From Cheilinus undulatus (Eukaryota > Chordata > Actinopteri > Labriformes > Labridae): 64,000 bases of DNA. The stretch is from the NCBI RefSeq assembly GCF_018320785.1, contig NC_054884.1, positions 23,871,667 to 23,935,666 on the forward strand, given 5' to 3'. Under the pieces are notes generated by a model. It saw only the letters and a program-made list of their open reading frames with translations, was not told the origin of the DNA and did not search any database. Of this stretch, positions 35,406 to 47,784 are shown one piece after another; position 1 is the first letter of the stretch, and each line of letters begins with the position of its first letter. The position numbers and the translations under genes are program-made.

Positions 35406-38400
35406 AATTATAGATAATTATTCAGTGAAACCAAATCATTGGTGTACTGTTTAGTAGATAAAACACATGAAGAGCTACTTTTGCTTGGCACAGCCCTCAA
35501 CTCAAAACAAGAAGTAAATAGCAAAGATGGGCTGAGCTTGGTTTGTTTGATTAAGAGCTCCCCTGGCAACAGATTTTACATACTGTTCATTTAAAGAGTT
35601 ACAGTATAGATTTTCTTAACAACATGAAATATGGGGCAATCTTTATGAATTTTCCAGAATTCTTTGTCCTTGCAGATGCTTTTCATTTAAATAAACTGTT
35701 TTCAGAATCGATGAAAAACTACCTTGAACATCACTATAACATTTGAGCTGTACATGACGTCACAAGTCAAACATGGCTGCAGTGGTAATATGGTCTATTG
35801 GTGCTTACAGTGATGAGTATTTATGTATATTTTCTGATATCTGTGAATGATCTTACACATGTAATGCTAAAAAAAATGTACTAAAAACATCTATAATGGC
35901 AAACCTGGTTTACCACAAGAATCAAATTTGTGAATTTAAATGCTGTATTTCTAGATCATGACTGTAGGATAATATCAGTCTTACACTGAACAAAAACAGC
36001 CATGATACAAATAAACATGAACCATGAAATCTAGTGATGATAGACAATGATTAAAACTATTAAATGATATCTGTACTATTGATTTTTGTCCTGACTTTAT
36101 GAAAACTGGTACAAAGCACGAAAAGCCATCTCCACATGGATGAGGCATCATGCTACACTGTGTGTGTGTGTGTTTTCTGTGTGTGTGGTCACCGTTTGAC
36201 CACAGGTTGACCTCTTTTGCAGAAAGATAAGCAGGACAAGCACTCATGTAACAGCTCTTCAGCATCTAATCCAGACTCCTAATTGGTTTGCAACCAAACA
36301 CCTCAAAGTCAATCCTGCTGCTCTTATTGATGAGCCATAAATCCAGCTGTGTGACTGCAGAAACATCTGGAAAAGAGAAGGTTTATGTGTTAGACTTGAT
36401 CTACACAAACATGAATACACAAATAATAGCTCAGGTTTATGACACAAATACATACAGATTCACACAAAGAAACGCCAGAACATGACAGATGGGTGACATT
36501 AAAGCACAAACACCTTCCTGACACACTAATAAACAACATTATCAGATAATTGACTAATAATCCACTGCACTGTTTTCTAGGCCAGATGTTAAGTTAGTAA
36601 TTACATCATTACAGTGTGTTTTGTTTTTTTAGTGTCATCACACCACTCAGTCTGTTTTAATTAAAAGCCTGAGTGGCACAAACAAACACCAGCAGCCAAC
36701 AAACAAACAGCTGGAGCTTCACAAACATCGGCCTGTCAAACATACATCGACATGCAGGAGTAAGGGAGCGCATACACACATACTGCAAACATACCTAAGA
36801 CATTAACACCATCCAATTACACATTATCACGCAGCATTAAAAGACTGGCACACTGTTCACTCAGACTAAATGCTGCATTTATCCTACCGTCTAATGCATG
36901 AGACAGACCAAATATAGCTGGTACACATTAGCTACCACGCTATGTTACTAGGAGAGAGCAAGATGGCAGCTTTAAAGCTTAGCTAATCTTACCTGACATA
37001 TTCTTATAGGCAACAATGAAAGCAGATGTATTTATCCAGTCTGACATATTATTATTTTTTAAAGTGGAATTAATGTATTGCAGCAAGAGAATCACTGTGA
37101 GAATCATGTGTAAAACTTTACAGTTGGCTCAGAGTTGTTCTGATTTCTCTCGAGTCAAGCAGAAATGAAAACAGAGAAATCAAGAAAGGCATGTGGCCTG
37201 TTGGAATTCAGTAAGGAAGAAAACAGCTGTCTTTAGTTGTTTTTTCGTTTTAAATATTTTGATGCTTATGTGTTCTTTGTTTTCACTACAAGAACAGCAA
37301 CATGAGTGAAACAAAAACAAAGCAAATATGATTTTTAGTTTGAACGCATTTCAACAGAGCTTTTGTGATGGTTAAGATTTGCATTGTTATATGCTTACAT
37401 GGCTAGTTAATAGCTGACAAGGCAAATAGCCGGTAATCTGAAGGATTTCAGGGGGCCTTGGTCAGCCCTGACTACTACTGGTTCTGCCCCTAAAACACCA
37501 TCAGTGCTGCTGTAAGGCTTCTTAATCCATCAGGGCAATAAAAGATATCATTATTATGTTGGTTGCCAATATGTTTCCATTTCCAGTTGTCTTCATTTAG
37601 TCACAAAAAACTCAAGTCAATAAAGTTTTCTTGTCAAAATGTTTGTTTACAGAAATAGCATGGTAGCACTGCCTTGCGCTAAAAAAGAAGAAGTCAAGCT
37701 TGATGTTCAAATGCGGGCCACATTTCATTTAATGTTTAGAATTTGCTGAGGGCCAATCAAAAATGTACCGTAGGCTGCATTTGGCCCCTTGGCTATAGTT
37801 TGGACACCATTGCTCTATTGCATTGAGAAAATGTCAAAATGGGGTGTAGCTGATCCTGGAGTCAACAGGTCAGAGGGACAAGAAGAATAGGTAAAGTTTA
37901 TATGGTTACCTACCTACTCATGGTAGAAGCACAAAAATTCAAATGAAAGGACCAAAAAAAAAGAACAAAACAAAACAAAAAAACCCCAAATCCAAGCAAG
38001 TCTAACCTTCTCCAACTCTTGCAGATGGGAACAATAGCTTCCCCTGTGTTTGTTATGTTTTATAGCACTTCAGTAGTATCTTCTCTCACAGCTGGGCATG
38101 ATTATGTAAATACTGCATGAACTCCAAGTCATAAATTCCTAACTACACACTACACTACAGGAGCATCAGAGATGAAATCAGCTTGATTACAGTGATTGTT
38201 GTTGTAGCGTTGTGAGTTAGTTAAAAGTGTTCTAAATGTAGTTTTTTTTGTTTCTATTCATTTTTCCTGTCCATGTGTTTAGTGTTTTAAGTTAGTCTGA
38301 CCTGAAGTGTTTCTATCAGGCTTCTCCTGCATATGAATACAGGGATTTGAATATATTCAGGATGTTTAAATAACCCACAAAAAATAGACATGATTTTATA

Positions 38401-40129
38401 GCTGACCCAGTATCAAAACGTTCATTTTGGCCACATAAGACAGAAAAAAATAATCTCTATATAACTAAAATATTTGAGACAAAAAACAGGCTACCTGCAG
38501 CTAAAAATAAGGAAAATGATCAGAGTAGTTGTGCTGGGATGTTTTTAAAGAACAGGCATTCACATTTAGTGTTTTTACTTCACAGAGGAAATTAAAGGAC
38601 TACTTTAATGAGAGGAGAAAAGGATGAAGGCGCTGGAATCAGAGAAATCCTTATGATATCAGTTTAAAGGGGGACAGAGATGAAGGGATAAAAAAACAAC
38701 AGTGGGTTAAAGTAAATGAAGTTGGAGTCAGAGAGAGTGAAAGGAAGAGGAAGGCCAAGAGACAGAGGGAGAGAGGGGGAGGAGGATACAGCCCCTGTCC
38801 TGTCTGGTGTGGTTTGGGGTAATCTGGTCTAATCTGCTGCATGTTAACCTATCTGAGCAGCCAGAGCCAGATTATCCCTCTAACAATGGCCACACGCTCA
38901 TCTGCTAAATTACTCCACTCAAAATCATATGCTGCTGAGACACACAAATATGTAGGGATAACTCCCCCAACACACACACACACACACAGATTTCAGGAGG
39001 GGCATCAGTATATTATATGTCAATGTGAATGAAAATTTAGCTCCTTTGACCTCTAATCTAGAGGTCTAAGATTTAATCTCCCAGTAACTGTTCCTCTTGC
39101 TCAAAGGTTGCGGTTGCTGGCATAAAATCCTTCAACATAAAAGAGGGAGTGGGTGGAAGAAGAAAATCTCCAGTAAAAGCTCAGGAGCAGGTGAAAAAAT
39201 AGAAGAAAGAGAAACACCACAGGCTTTTTCCTCATTGCTAACAAAGCAATTCATCTGTTGGTTTTCTATCGGTTTTCCAGGTCAGAAAGGTCAGCAAGGT
39301 CAGCAGACCTTGAGTTATAGAGAGCACGACAACCAATAAACACAATACTTTTACTGCTACAAAACATATAAATATATTACATAAATAATGTTAGACGGGG
39401 CAGGTTTGGTGTCACCGCATATGTGGCCTGTAAATGGAGTTTCTGAAGGAGCTGCAGCTTTTCAAACAGCTTCAGGTTAAAGGTGACTGAGGCTCTGACA
39501 AGCTCTGATGTTTTCAAAAAAGAAGCAATCAATTCAAATCAAAGTGAATGAGAAAGAGGGGCGAGGAATGAGAGTGAGATGGAAGGTGAAAGCCTGAAAA
39601 CATGTAAAGTGTTTATGTAAATAAAGTAAATAGTACAGATGTGATAGCTCCTGTAGTTTGAAACTGTACTTCACCTAAATTCAGTTCTATTATCAGCGTA
39701 CACACATCCTCACGCTTTTACTTTGAAGACTTTCTGCCACATTGCCAGACCTACAGTATTTGCAAAATGAGGGTTAGACTGGATTTTGGAGGGCCGTTAC
39801 CAAGAGGAGAAAATCGAATCATTTCTTAGAGCTACATTAAAAAGAAGAATAAAGAACACAATATTACAATTCTACATAAAGAAAATGTCTTCTATATCTT
39901 TTTTATATAAAAATGTTTGTCACAAAACAGCTGTCAACATTTTCAGTGCTTGATACTTAAAGAGGGGGCATTATACTTTTCTGATTTTTAAAACATAAAG
40001 TCACAATGTTAGGTGTCCATACTTCACGTATGCAAAGTTTCAAACCACAGGATAAACATATGTGGCAGTAATCTTGGAATTAGAGTGTAAACTGGTGAAA
40101 ACGGTTAGTTGGGAATCTCTCCGAGATCT
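35406..40129. other. Intergenic DNA, no gene recognised
   Basis: It contains a hairpin around TTTTAATTAAAA at 36643-36676, a TG run near 36161-36186, a hAT-like end word near 37770-37815 and purine-rich DNA at 38640-38780. Frames here are short and lack family similarity. Confidence 0.5.
36643..36676. promoter_or_regulatory. Hairpin with CCACTCAG arms around TTTTAATTAAAA
   Basis: CCACTCAG (36643-36650) and CTGAGTGG (36669-36676) are inverted and enclose the palindrome TTTTAATTAAAA (36655-36666), a homeodomain-type AT core. The function is not known; the surrounding 200 bases have no repeat that I recognise. Confidence 0.35.
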
Positions 40130-40560
40130 TCCTGAGAAGAAGTGCAAAAAAATTGCAATACAGCAAGTGTCCACTTGAGGCTGGCTGCAGAAACACCAAA
40201 AGTCACGTACACAACAATTGTAAAAAAAATCTGTTGTTTTTTTTTAACGTGAGAAATGAAATGTGTCTCATTGGCTAACGTCTTTGTGAGCACACACTGA
40301 GCACCACCAGGTGTTGTCAAGTACAGACCAGACATGCTGCTCAGTGGGTCCACCTCCACAAACCAAGCTCTCCCAGAATGCTTTGTGAGTCACATTAACC
40401 AAGAAGGTCAGTACAAACAGCTTTTCATTATATGGTTCATCAGTGAAACCAAAGTTAGTAAATAAAATTTCAGCCAGGCGTACACTAGTACGACTTGTTT
40501 GGAAGTTGCACAGACTTTCGACTGTCATTTGTTGTGCTATGTACAGAGAGATATGAAGGC
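40130..40560 (-). repeat. Copy of the CCTCAAGTGGACA repeat family
   Basis: In reverse orientation: GTGTCCACTTGAGGCTGGCTGCAG, then CACCAAAAGTC and GTGTCTCATTGGCTAA, words found in the same order at 59755-59885. No ORF. Confidence 0.55.
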
Positions 40561-43500
40561 CAACCACAACTACGGCCTGATCAGCTGCTCCCGACTAGTT
40601 GGATGAATTTTTGACATGATTGTTATTTGGTCGTCCAACTCTAGAAAACTCCCACAGTGAGAGCAGAACCACAGGGAGAATCCTCAACTTTGGGGTCTTT
40701 TTTATCCTTCATAGACTGTTCAGCATCTTAAATTATCACTTCAACAGCAGCAATGACTTTCTAATGCCTCCCACACCCCGCTTTAATATAGGACATAAAT
40801 GAGAAGAAAACATTCCTACCCATGGACCTCAAGCTGACACGGATGGAAATGCTTTCTGTGTGTGTGATGGAGGGAGAGAGAGTTAGGATTAGGGATGCGC
40901 GCTGTTCATCGCTAAAACAGTTAAATTCATTTATCAAATTAGCAGGCAGGATTTATGAGTCGGTTAAACGAATTACCATCATTCTTATAAACACAGGCTT
41001 GAAATCTCAATCTATAATGCTCTTTTAAACAGTAACGAACCTCCCGCCACTAGTGGCCGCTGTAGCTTCAGCTAATGGCCGCTGCCTTTCTGTCTGGCAC
41101 TTCATGGATGTAAACATGAGAAGCTCAGTGGTGGCTTAGCGGTTAACGTTTGGTAGGAACAGTATGATATCAAAGTTTGTTTAAGTAGTAAATGGGAATA
41201 AAGTGATATGTTGGTTGTCGAGGGTTGAACTCACGTATAACTTCCACTCGAAGTGATAACAGGCCACATCTCAAAGCACGATATTAATCTGCAAAGAGAA
41301 ACGAAGGCTGGCGGCGTTAGCTTGTAATGTTAGCCTTGCTGTACAGAGTATATCAGGCTAGCGTCACATCCGCTGACCCTATGACCCTGTGAGGAATTTG
41401 TCTGTTTTCTGAAGATTTTCTCCTCTTTAGAGTAGTTGGTTAAACGAAATTTAAATGAGCGATTAGCTGAATACAGAAATAGACGCTTAGAAACATCCTT
41501 AGTTAGGATATGGCTGTATTCAACCTGGGTGTGTAAGACTTTTTCAAAGAAAACTCCTCAGACTTTTGTCACAGTTACTTCACTCCTGCCCCGTTAGCAC
41601 TAAGGTCATGCATGACGATCAGACCATATAGTGTGAGCACGTAAATCGTGCGCGATGGTTGTGCGCCGCCTTAAGGGAGTGCTGTTTTTGTTGAACAGAG
41701 TCAGGAAGTAAACAGCTGAGGAGGGCAGCACTCTCTACTTGTCATCTTTTGTTTTTGTTTTGATAGAGAGTCCTCTAGCAGCAGAATTTAAATACTGTGA
41801 ATCAAAATGATTGTGAAGAAGTAAAGCTTAAAAAACACTCACACATTTTAGTCACATTAAAACCGGGGTGGGGGGGGGGGACTGTCTGAATTGTCTGCTT
41901 GCAATGTTTGCTGATGAAAACAAGAAATTACCTGACACTGGATGCGAAGGATGAGTTTTTTTGTTTCTGTGATATGGAAATAGCTATCAGTAATATTTAA
42001 TTTTTACTAGTATTGAAAAAAGCTTTAAATTCATGTATTGTGTCAATTAACTGTTAGGAACGACATACACATTTGCTTTGCTGACTGCAGAGCAAGTCAG
42101 ACACATCATTTGAATATTTTTCCTACAACTGGTTACAACAATATTTGCGAGATGACGTTCTGACCTGGTCGTGTTACAGAAAGAATCAATGAAAAATTGT
42201 ATGAAACAGTTTTATAGACGTTCTTCCTAAAGTTGTTGAGATATTTCAAGCTATAAAGTCTACTGTCCTACAGGCCAACACTCTCATTCCAATGAACTTT
42301 AGAGAGATGTCATTTCTAAACAAAAACCAAAGACACAAAGCTCAGACCTGTCTTCAACTACTATAAAAATAAATTAAAGTGACAGAGATTAAAGATAAAC
42401 TAAGACGGACGGGGAGCACAAACAAGTTTAACAGGTCAGTGAGGTCTATTGTTTTGAAAAATGAGGCTTAAAGTGGATTCAGGGGGTGAAACAGTCAGAG
42501 GGCGCACTCTGCACCCCAACATTACCAAATTAATTTTACCCCGTTAACCCCCCCCAACCCAAACGCACCCACACACGTTACAAACACCAACAACGTAATA
42601 TATTTTGATTGCTCATTCACACTTATGCTTTGCAATCCCATAATCCCACTCCAGATTGAGAACACCTTTTAAGATTCGATGTGATTATGATTAGGGATTA
42701 TGATCAAATTATGACAGAGTGACAGATTAGACAGGGGTTTTGTGTGTGTGTGGTTGTGTGTGTATGTGTGAACACGGATATAAAGTCAGTTATCTATATT
42801 TGTGAGGAATTCTAGTTGAATTCAGCAGTAGAAATATTGTGGAAAAAGGAAAAAATCAACATAAGAGGGGGACAGATTGTTAGTGTCATTTTTAGAGACT
42901 TGAGCTAACATTAGGAATGGCAGAACTGGATTACTACCAAAATCTGATACACACTTCTTGGCACGTGGCCCGTCTGGCTGACAAAATCCACAACAATCTG
43001 TTCATAGATTTTAGTGATTCTCATAAATTAAGCCATGAATGGGATGGCTGATTGGACTCTGGTCAATGACTGAAATATCTCAGTAACTTTGAGATGCATT
43101 AATAGGAACTTTTAGCGTCATATTTCCCTGAGGATCAATCCAATTAAATATTGTTATCCTCTTAACTAATACTCAGCCTTTTTCAACACCCTGGAGGGCC
43201 TGTGGACATTGTCAAGGCCAAGGCTTTCTTTTAAAATGCTCTAAAAAAATCGACCAAAAATGCACATCAGTAGCTGTTGCTCTGTAACCAGGTCAGTGAA
43301 TGAAAAGACCAGATCAGCAGGTATGCCAAAATTGATCCAAGTGTGTTTTTAAGGCCCTTGCTGTTGGCTAAGCAGAGCTTTGGCCCATTTCAAACAAAAC
43401 ATCAGAAAAATCTTCATATTCTATTTGTGGTCATGTGCTTGACATGTCTGCAGAGTACAAACACATGTGCACAAAGAGATTTATATAGCCTCAGTTTTTC

Positions 43501-46119
43501 TTTAGTAAAGACACTGGGTTTCTCCACATGGTTAGACAAGTGGATCATTGACCAACTGAGGCCTCAGGTAGCACAGCTCACCCAAGACCATTGTTGGACT
43601 GTCACTTTGAGACATCTTTTCTCTGGTTGAAAAACATTTAATATAAATTTAATTTAATAATTATATTATATTAAATTTAATAAATAAAGATTTCAGATAG
43701 GTCAGAACTTTTTCATGTGAACTTACTGCAAGCTACAGCTGACTGATTTTATGCCGCCAGCTGAGCTCCACAAACACTGTTACTGTAAACAAACATAAAA
43801 GACTGTTGTATACCAATACAGTTTGTATTGGTGTACAAGTAAAAAAAGTTCGTAGCTAAGTGTACATGCATATACCTGCATCTACACTTGATTTACAAGA
43901 AGGTGGAGCAACACAATAGCTGTTAATATTTTCATAAATGTACATGTCTTTTAACAACAAGATTCAGGCTCAGTTCAGTCACCTATAGCCAACAGTACAA
44001 TAAGAAAAACACACACCAATTAAGTGTAAGCCACTAATAGCTACAGGTGCTAACTGGCTAGCAAGTTTTTCCACTACACCTTTTTACCTGTTAGAGGGGT
44101 CCTCATCTGCAGCCCCCTGGATGGTACACTGAAGGCAGACTACTGCTAAACACCTGCCAGGTCAAAGAAACATCATTTTCTCCTCTTCTGTGGCGTAAAC
44201 AGCGGCATACATAAAGTTACTGCCAGCTAGCTAGCAGGATTTTGACATTAGCATCACCAATGTTCGCAGAGAAATAACTGGGTGTAAACAGAGCTGTTTG
44301 CATAAACATTTAGTGGATCTTCCCACCCTAGTTTTATACTTTTCTGTTCATATATTCTATCATTTATTGGTATTAAATATCAACTGGTGTAACTGTCAGT
44401 CAGCTCTTCCCACCTTACAACTGACGTCACATGGACAAATCCAACTGGGGGAGAGGGGGGGGTATCTGTTTACAATTTTTGAGACACACTTCTAATAAAA
44501 TAGACTACTTCTTCCAGTCCAACATGTCATCAGAGCACTAGCTTCCAGTTACACCTTAACTTTGTCCTCTAAATCATTTGAAGTCATTTTACCCCACCAA
44601 ATACCGTATTATTACTTAATTCGGGACTATATTTATAAAACACCTCTAAATGAAATACATCTAGAGCCAACCTGAAAGATTAAAAAAAATATGATTAATA
44701 CGAGATAACATTAATTTTTGAGCAAACCAGTCAATATTTTTTGGGTAAAAAAATATATTTTTGAAACTATAAAGTTGTATATTTACAAGCAAACAAACTC
44801 AGAATTTAAGAAATTAAAAAGTATTAAAATTTGACATTAGAACTCAGAAGTTTTTATGTTTAAAGATTCTGAATTAACAACAGTGGAAAGTCAAAAAATA
44901 CAATAAACCAAACTGAATTAAGTGGCAGGAACAGTGGCAATTGAATTTTTGATTTAATCTGGAAAAAAATAAAGTTTTGGTTCACGTACATATGACTTAA
45001 ATTTTTTTTTCTCCCAAATGAACAACTATCTAAACTTGAGAATTTTGAGGGATTTATTGAGAATTAACGGACCCTTCATTTTTTAAGAGTGGCCCTGATA
45101 CACAGTCATACTAATGAATAGTTTACACATTTATTTTTTGTCAGTAACAACTGTATGCAGGCCTATTACAAGCCTTTTACTTGAATATCCCCCACGATTA
45201 ATAAAGTATCTAGTTATCTATTGTATTGGGATTTTCTTAATAAAAACAACTAAAATTGATGTGTACTTTTTCCAAGTGGGACATGGGGGTCTTAGCTGCT
45301 CTTGGACATGAATGGGGGACCTTAAGGAGAAAATGTTGAGAACCACTGATCTACATTAAGGTCTTGTTTTTACTTAAATTCAACTTTGAAATGATACATT
45401 ACTTAACTATAAAATTCAACATGGATGCCTGAAAAAAAATCTCCATATATACATTTTAATACTCTATCACATCTTCAATTTCTAACCCATTACATTAAAA
45501 ACAGTTAAATGTACATTTTGCGCCTACATAAGATAAAAAATGTGACAACAAAGAAAATGTTGGTATTTCCCATTGTAGTATGTAAATTAGGCTTACTTAG
45601 AGAAATTTGAGATTAGACTTTGAGGAAAAAAACCTGATACCACACAGCAGCTGAATGTAAGGACTTAATTTTTAATTTTTACTAATCTAGATGCTGTATT
45701 TACAAGTTTTACATTGCTGTTAGTGTAAAAAGTAAAAAAAAAAAGTACATCAGCCCATTTTAGGATAGTTATGAGTTTCTTTATTTATATCTAATTTTAA
45801 ATAAACAACCCCTTAAATGCCATAAATATATCATATTTAAGACCTAAGAGTCTTGCATTTAAGACTTTTTTATACTTCTTAAAAGCCTTAATTTTGGCTA
45901 AATAGATTTTTAAAATTCTAACACTTTTTAAGACCCCCACAGACACCCTGTTACTAAAGACTGATTTCTACTTACCTGTTTGATAATTATAATCTCACTG
46001 TGTTTTAGGACCCTTACTAAGCAGGTAACAGAGAAGAACATCTTATACAAGGCATGCACAAAAACACCAGAGATGACATGATGTGTTATGATGTCTTATT
46101 GAAATACACAGCCACCACA
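40561..46119. other. Intergenic DNA between the SIX gene and the PPM1B-type 3' end
   Basis: No gene recognised. It contains a G-run near 41869-41880, TG-rich DNA near 42740-42770, an AT palindrome at about 43634-43685 and a hAT-like end (GTTGAGAACCACTG) near 45335-45348. A tRNA-like word pair near 41131 and 41220 is too widely spaced to call a SINE. Confidence 0.45.
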
Positions 46120-47400
46120 GAATCCTTGGCAGGTATTTTATTTCATATATAGACGCTTTCTGTAATCAAATGTGAGTGCAATCAAACAACAGCAATACAA
46201 ACATTACCAATGCAGTCTGAGAACCAGGAACAGGGTTAAAACAGGGAGTTCACTCACTCTACATAGCGAGTAGCTAGTAACCTCATGGACAACATTAAAA
46301 AAAAAAACTTTCCTCTGTCAGGACAGTCCTCTGTCATGTGTACTTCCAACCATGATGGTGGGGGGAAGGAGAGGGAGCCCATCCTCCTGCCCTAACCTTC
46401 CTCCTCCTCTTACAGGAAGTCCAACCAGTGATACAACAGCCCCCCCTACCCACCACCTGTCTCCATGAGTCCAACTTGCACTCAGCTTTTCAGTGAACTA
46501 GATAACCTCCTGTTTCCCCATCATGATTATCATCGTCATCATCCTAATAATTAAAAAAAAAATCCAAATCATTTCCACTTCTCACACAGCAGGAACCAAT
46601 CAGAGTGCAGAGGTCCTTCTGGTTCAGTCAGTCTCAACCAATGGCTGTCCATCCGGGGTCGACTAGAAAACCACGTAGCTGTACATGTAGAACCAAAGTC
46701 CTCATGCAGTGCCCTGCGAAGGTTGCACATCACATACGTGCACAGGTGGAAGTGGGGATGGTGGAAGGAGGGTGTTTGATGGTTTGTCGTGTTTGTGTGT
46801 GTGTTAGAGAGAGTGTGTGTGTCTTTTTTTTTAAGAGGGGAGAAGCAAAAGGTGTTAGGCAATGATCAGACCCAGGAGCACAAAAAAATAAAAGTCCAGG
46901 AGAAGAAGAGTTACATACAAAGTCTTTATCCACCGTCTGTCTTCTCTTGGCCCTCCTTGAAACACTCTCACACACACGTACTGTCTCTCGCACACACAAC
47001 ACGCACACACATTATAGGTCCTCATGTCATTGTGAAGTCAGGTGTTCAATGTCAACATTCAAGAAAAGAAAAAAAACACCTCAATGGTAAAAATCATCCC
47101 TACCATCACAATGCTTCAGTTCATAAAATCTTGACATTTCTGAAAAGTGATTTTTGTTTTCCTCCAGGTTTAAAGCAGTATGTGTTCGTGTGTAGTTGTC
47201 ATTGTCTTTGTCCCATCCCTGCAAACGCACACCCATACGCACGCACATGCACAACCAACATACGCACACTCACGCACTCCAACACACACCACATGTCCTC
47301 TTTTAGTGGAGAAAGACATGGCGCAATGGAGAGACACTCCTCCTTTCGGGGTGGACGCACCAATCGGCAGGAGGAGACAGGGAAGGGGGCGCTGCCACAG
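46120..47400 (-). other. Probable 3' UTR of the short PPM1B-type isoform
   Basis: About 1.26 kb after the LEDPW stop there is a minus-strand AATAAA (plus-strand TTTATT at 46137-46142). The stretch between is free of recognisable mobile elements apart from CA/TG-rich microsatellite-like parts at about 46790-46830, 46960-47015 and 47225-47290. Open frames on the plus strand here are low-complexity (Cys/Val/His/Thr-rich) and are not taken as genes. Confidence 0.5.
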
Positions 47401-47430
47401 CTACCATGGGTCTTCAAGCTCACCAGCACT
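47401..47430 (-). CDS. ppm1b: Alternative terminal coding exon of the PPM1B-type gene (short isoform tail)
   Basis: A strong acceptor (pyrimidine tract then CTCTTACCCAG) is followed by nine codons, SAGELEDPW, and a TAG. Joined in phase 0 after the exon ending NPHREEEG, it gives [17 protein letters not shown]. As I recall it, the human PPM1B short isoform ends ESDG-GAGDLEDPW, and PPM1A also ends in an acidic stretch and Trp (DDMW). This exon would be used when the long terminal exon at 53800-54141 is skipped. It lies 6.4 kb downstream, separated by a hAT-like insertion. The identification rests on the acceptor, the reading phase and the remembered nine-residue tail. Confidence 0.7.
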   Translation of the reverse strand, partial: SAGELEDPW

Positions 47431-47623
47431 CTGGGTAAGAGGAGGGAGAAATAGAGAGGTGTGTTAGGATTAGTTTAATTACTGATCCCAATGCATTTTA
47501 AAATAATTAAAACTTTCTTGTCTCTTTCATCTACCCAATAGGGATAAAGGTAAAACACAATGAGATTCAGGCTGTTAAGGCTGCACGTTAACACAACCAG
47601 AACCCAGACCTTCGATGACTCAC

Positions 47624-47654
47624 CTTGCGGAGAATCACGAGGCCAACTGTCAGA
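47624..47654 (-). other. Possible 31-base cassette exon of the PPM1B-type gene
   Basis: The 31 bases sit between a very good acceptor (T/C-rich tract ending TGTTTTTCAG) and a near-consensus donor (GCAAG|GTGAGT), 193 bases upstream of the LEDPW exon. Because 31 is not a multiple of three, including it would replace the LEDPW tail: after REEEG the frame would read SDSWPRDSPQECW and stop. It could be a pseudo-exon; nothing but the splice signals supports it. Confidence 0.3.
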
Positions 47655-47784
47655 CTGAAAAACAGTGGAGAAATGGAGAGAAAAAAGTCCCTATAGCCTA
47701 GAGAAGCAGCTCCCCTTCACTCCAACAACATGGCAGGTGCTTATTTTGGAGGTCTAAAACCACCAGGGTGCTAATGTTTTAAAG

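Noticed and set aside
41131..41235. tRNA-like A-box and B-box words (TGGCTTAGCGG, GGGTTGAACTC)
   Set aside because: The spacing of about 80 bases is too large for a tRNA gene or ordinary SINE head, and no clover-leaf pairing is apparent.
46789..47454. Plus-strand open frame of 221 codons
   Set aside because: It runs through CA/TG-rich DNA, is low in complexity (Cys, Val, His, Thr, Arg), has no domain, and lies antisense to the phosphatase 3' UTR and short tail exon.
47624..47654. Reading this short exon as a membrane-spanning C-terminus (LTVGLVILRK) of a separate gene
   Set aside because: The downstream exon fits the phosphatase short tail in phase 0, and no upstream exon of a separate gene was found. 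The candidate is kept only as a possible cassette exon.
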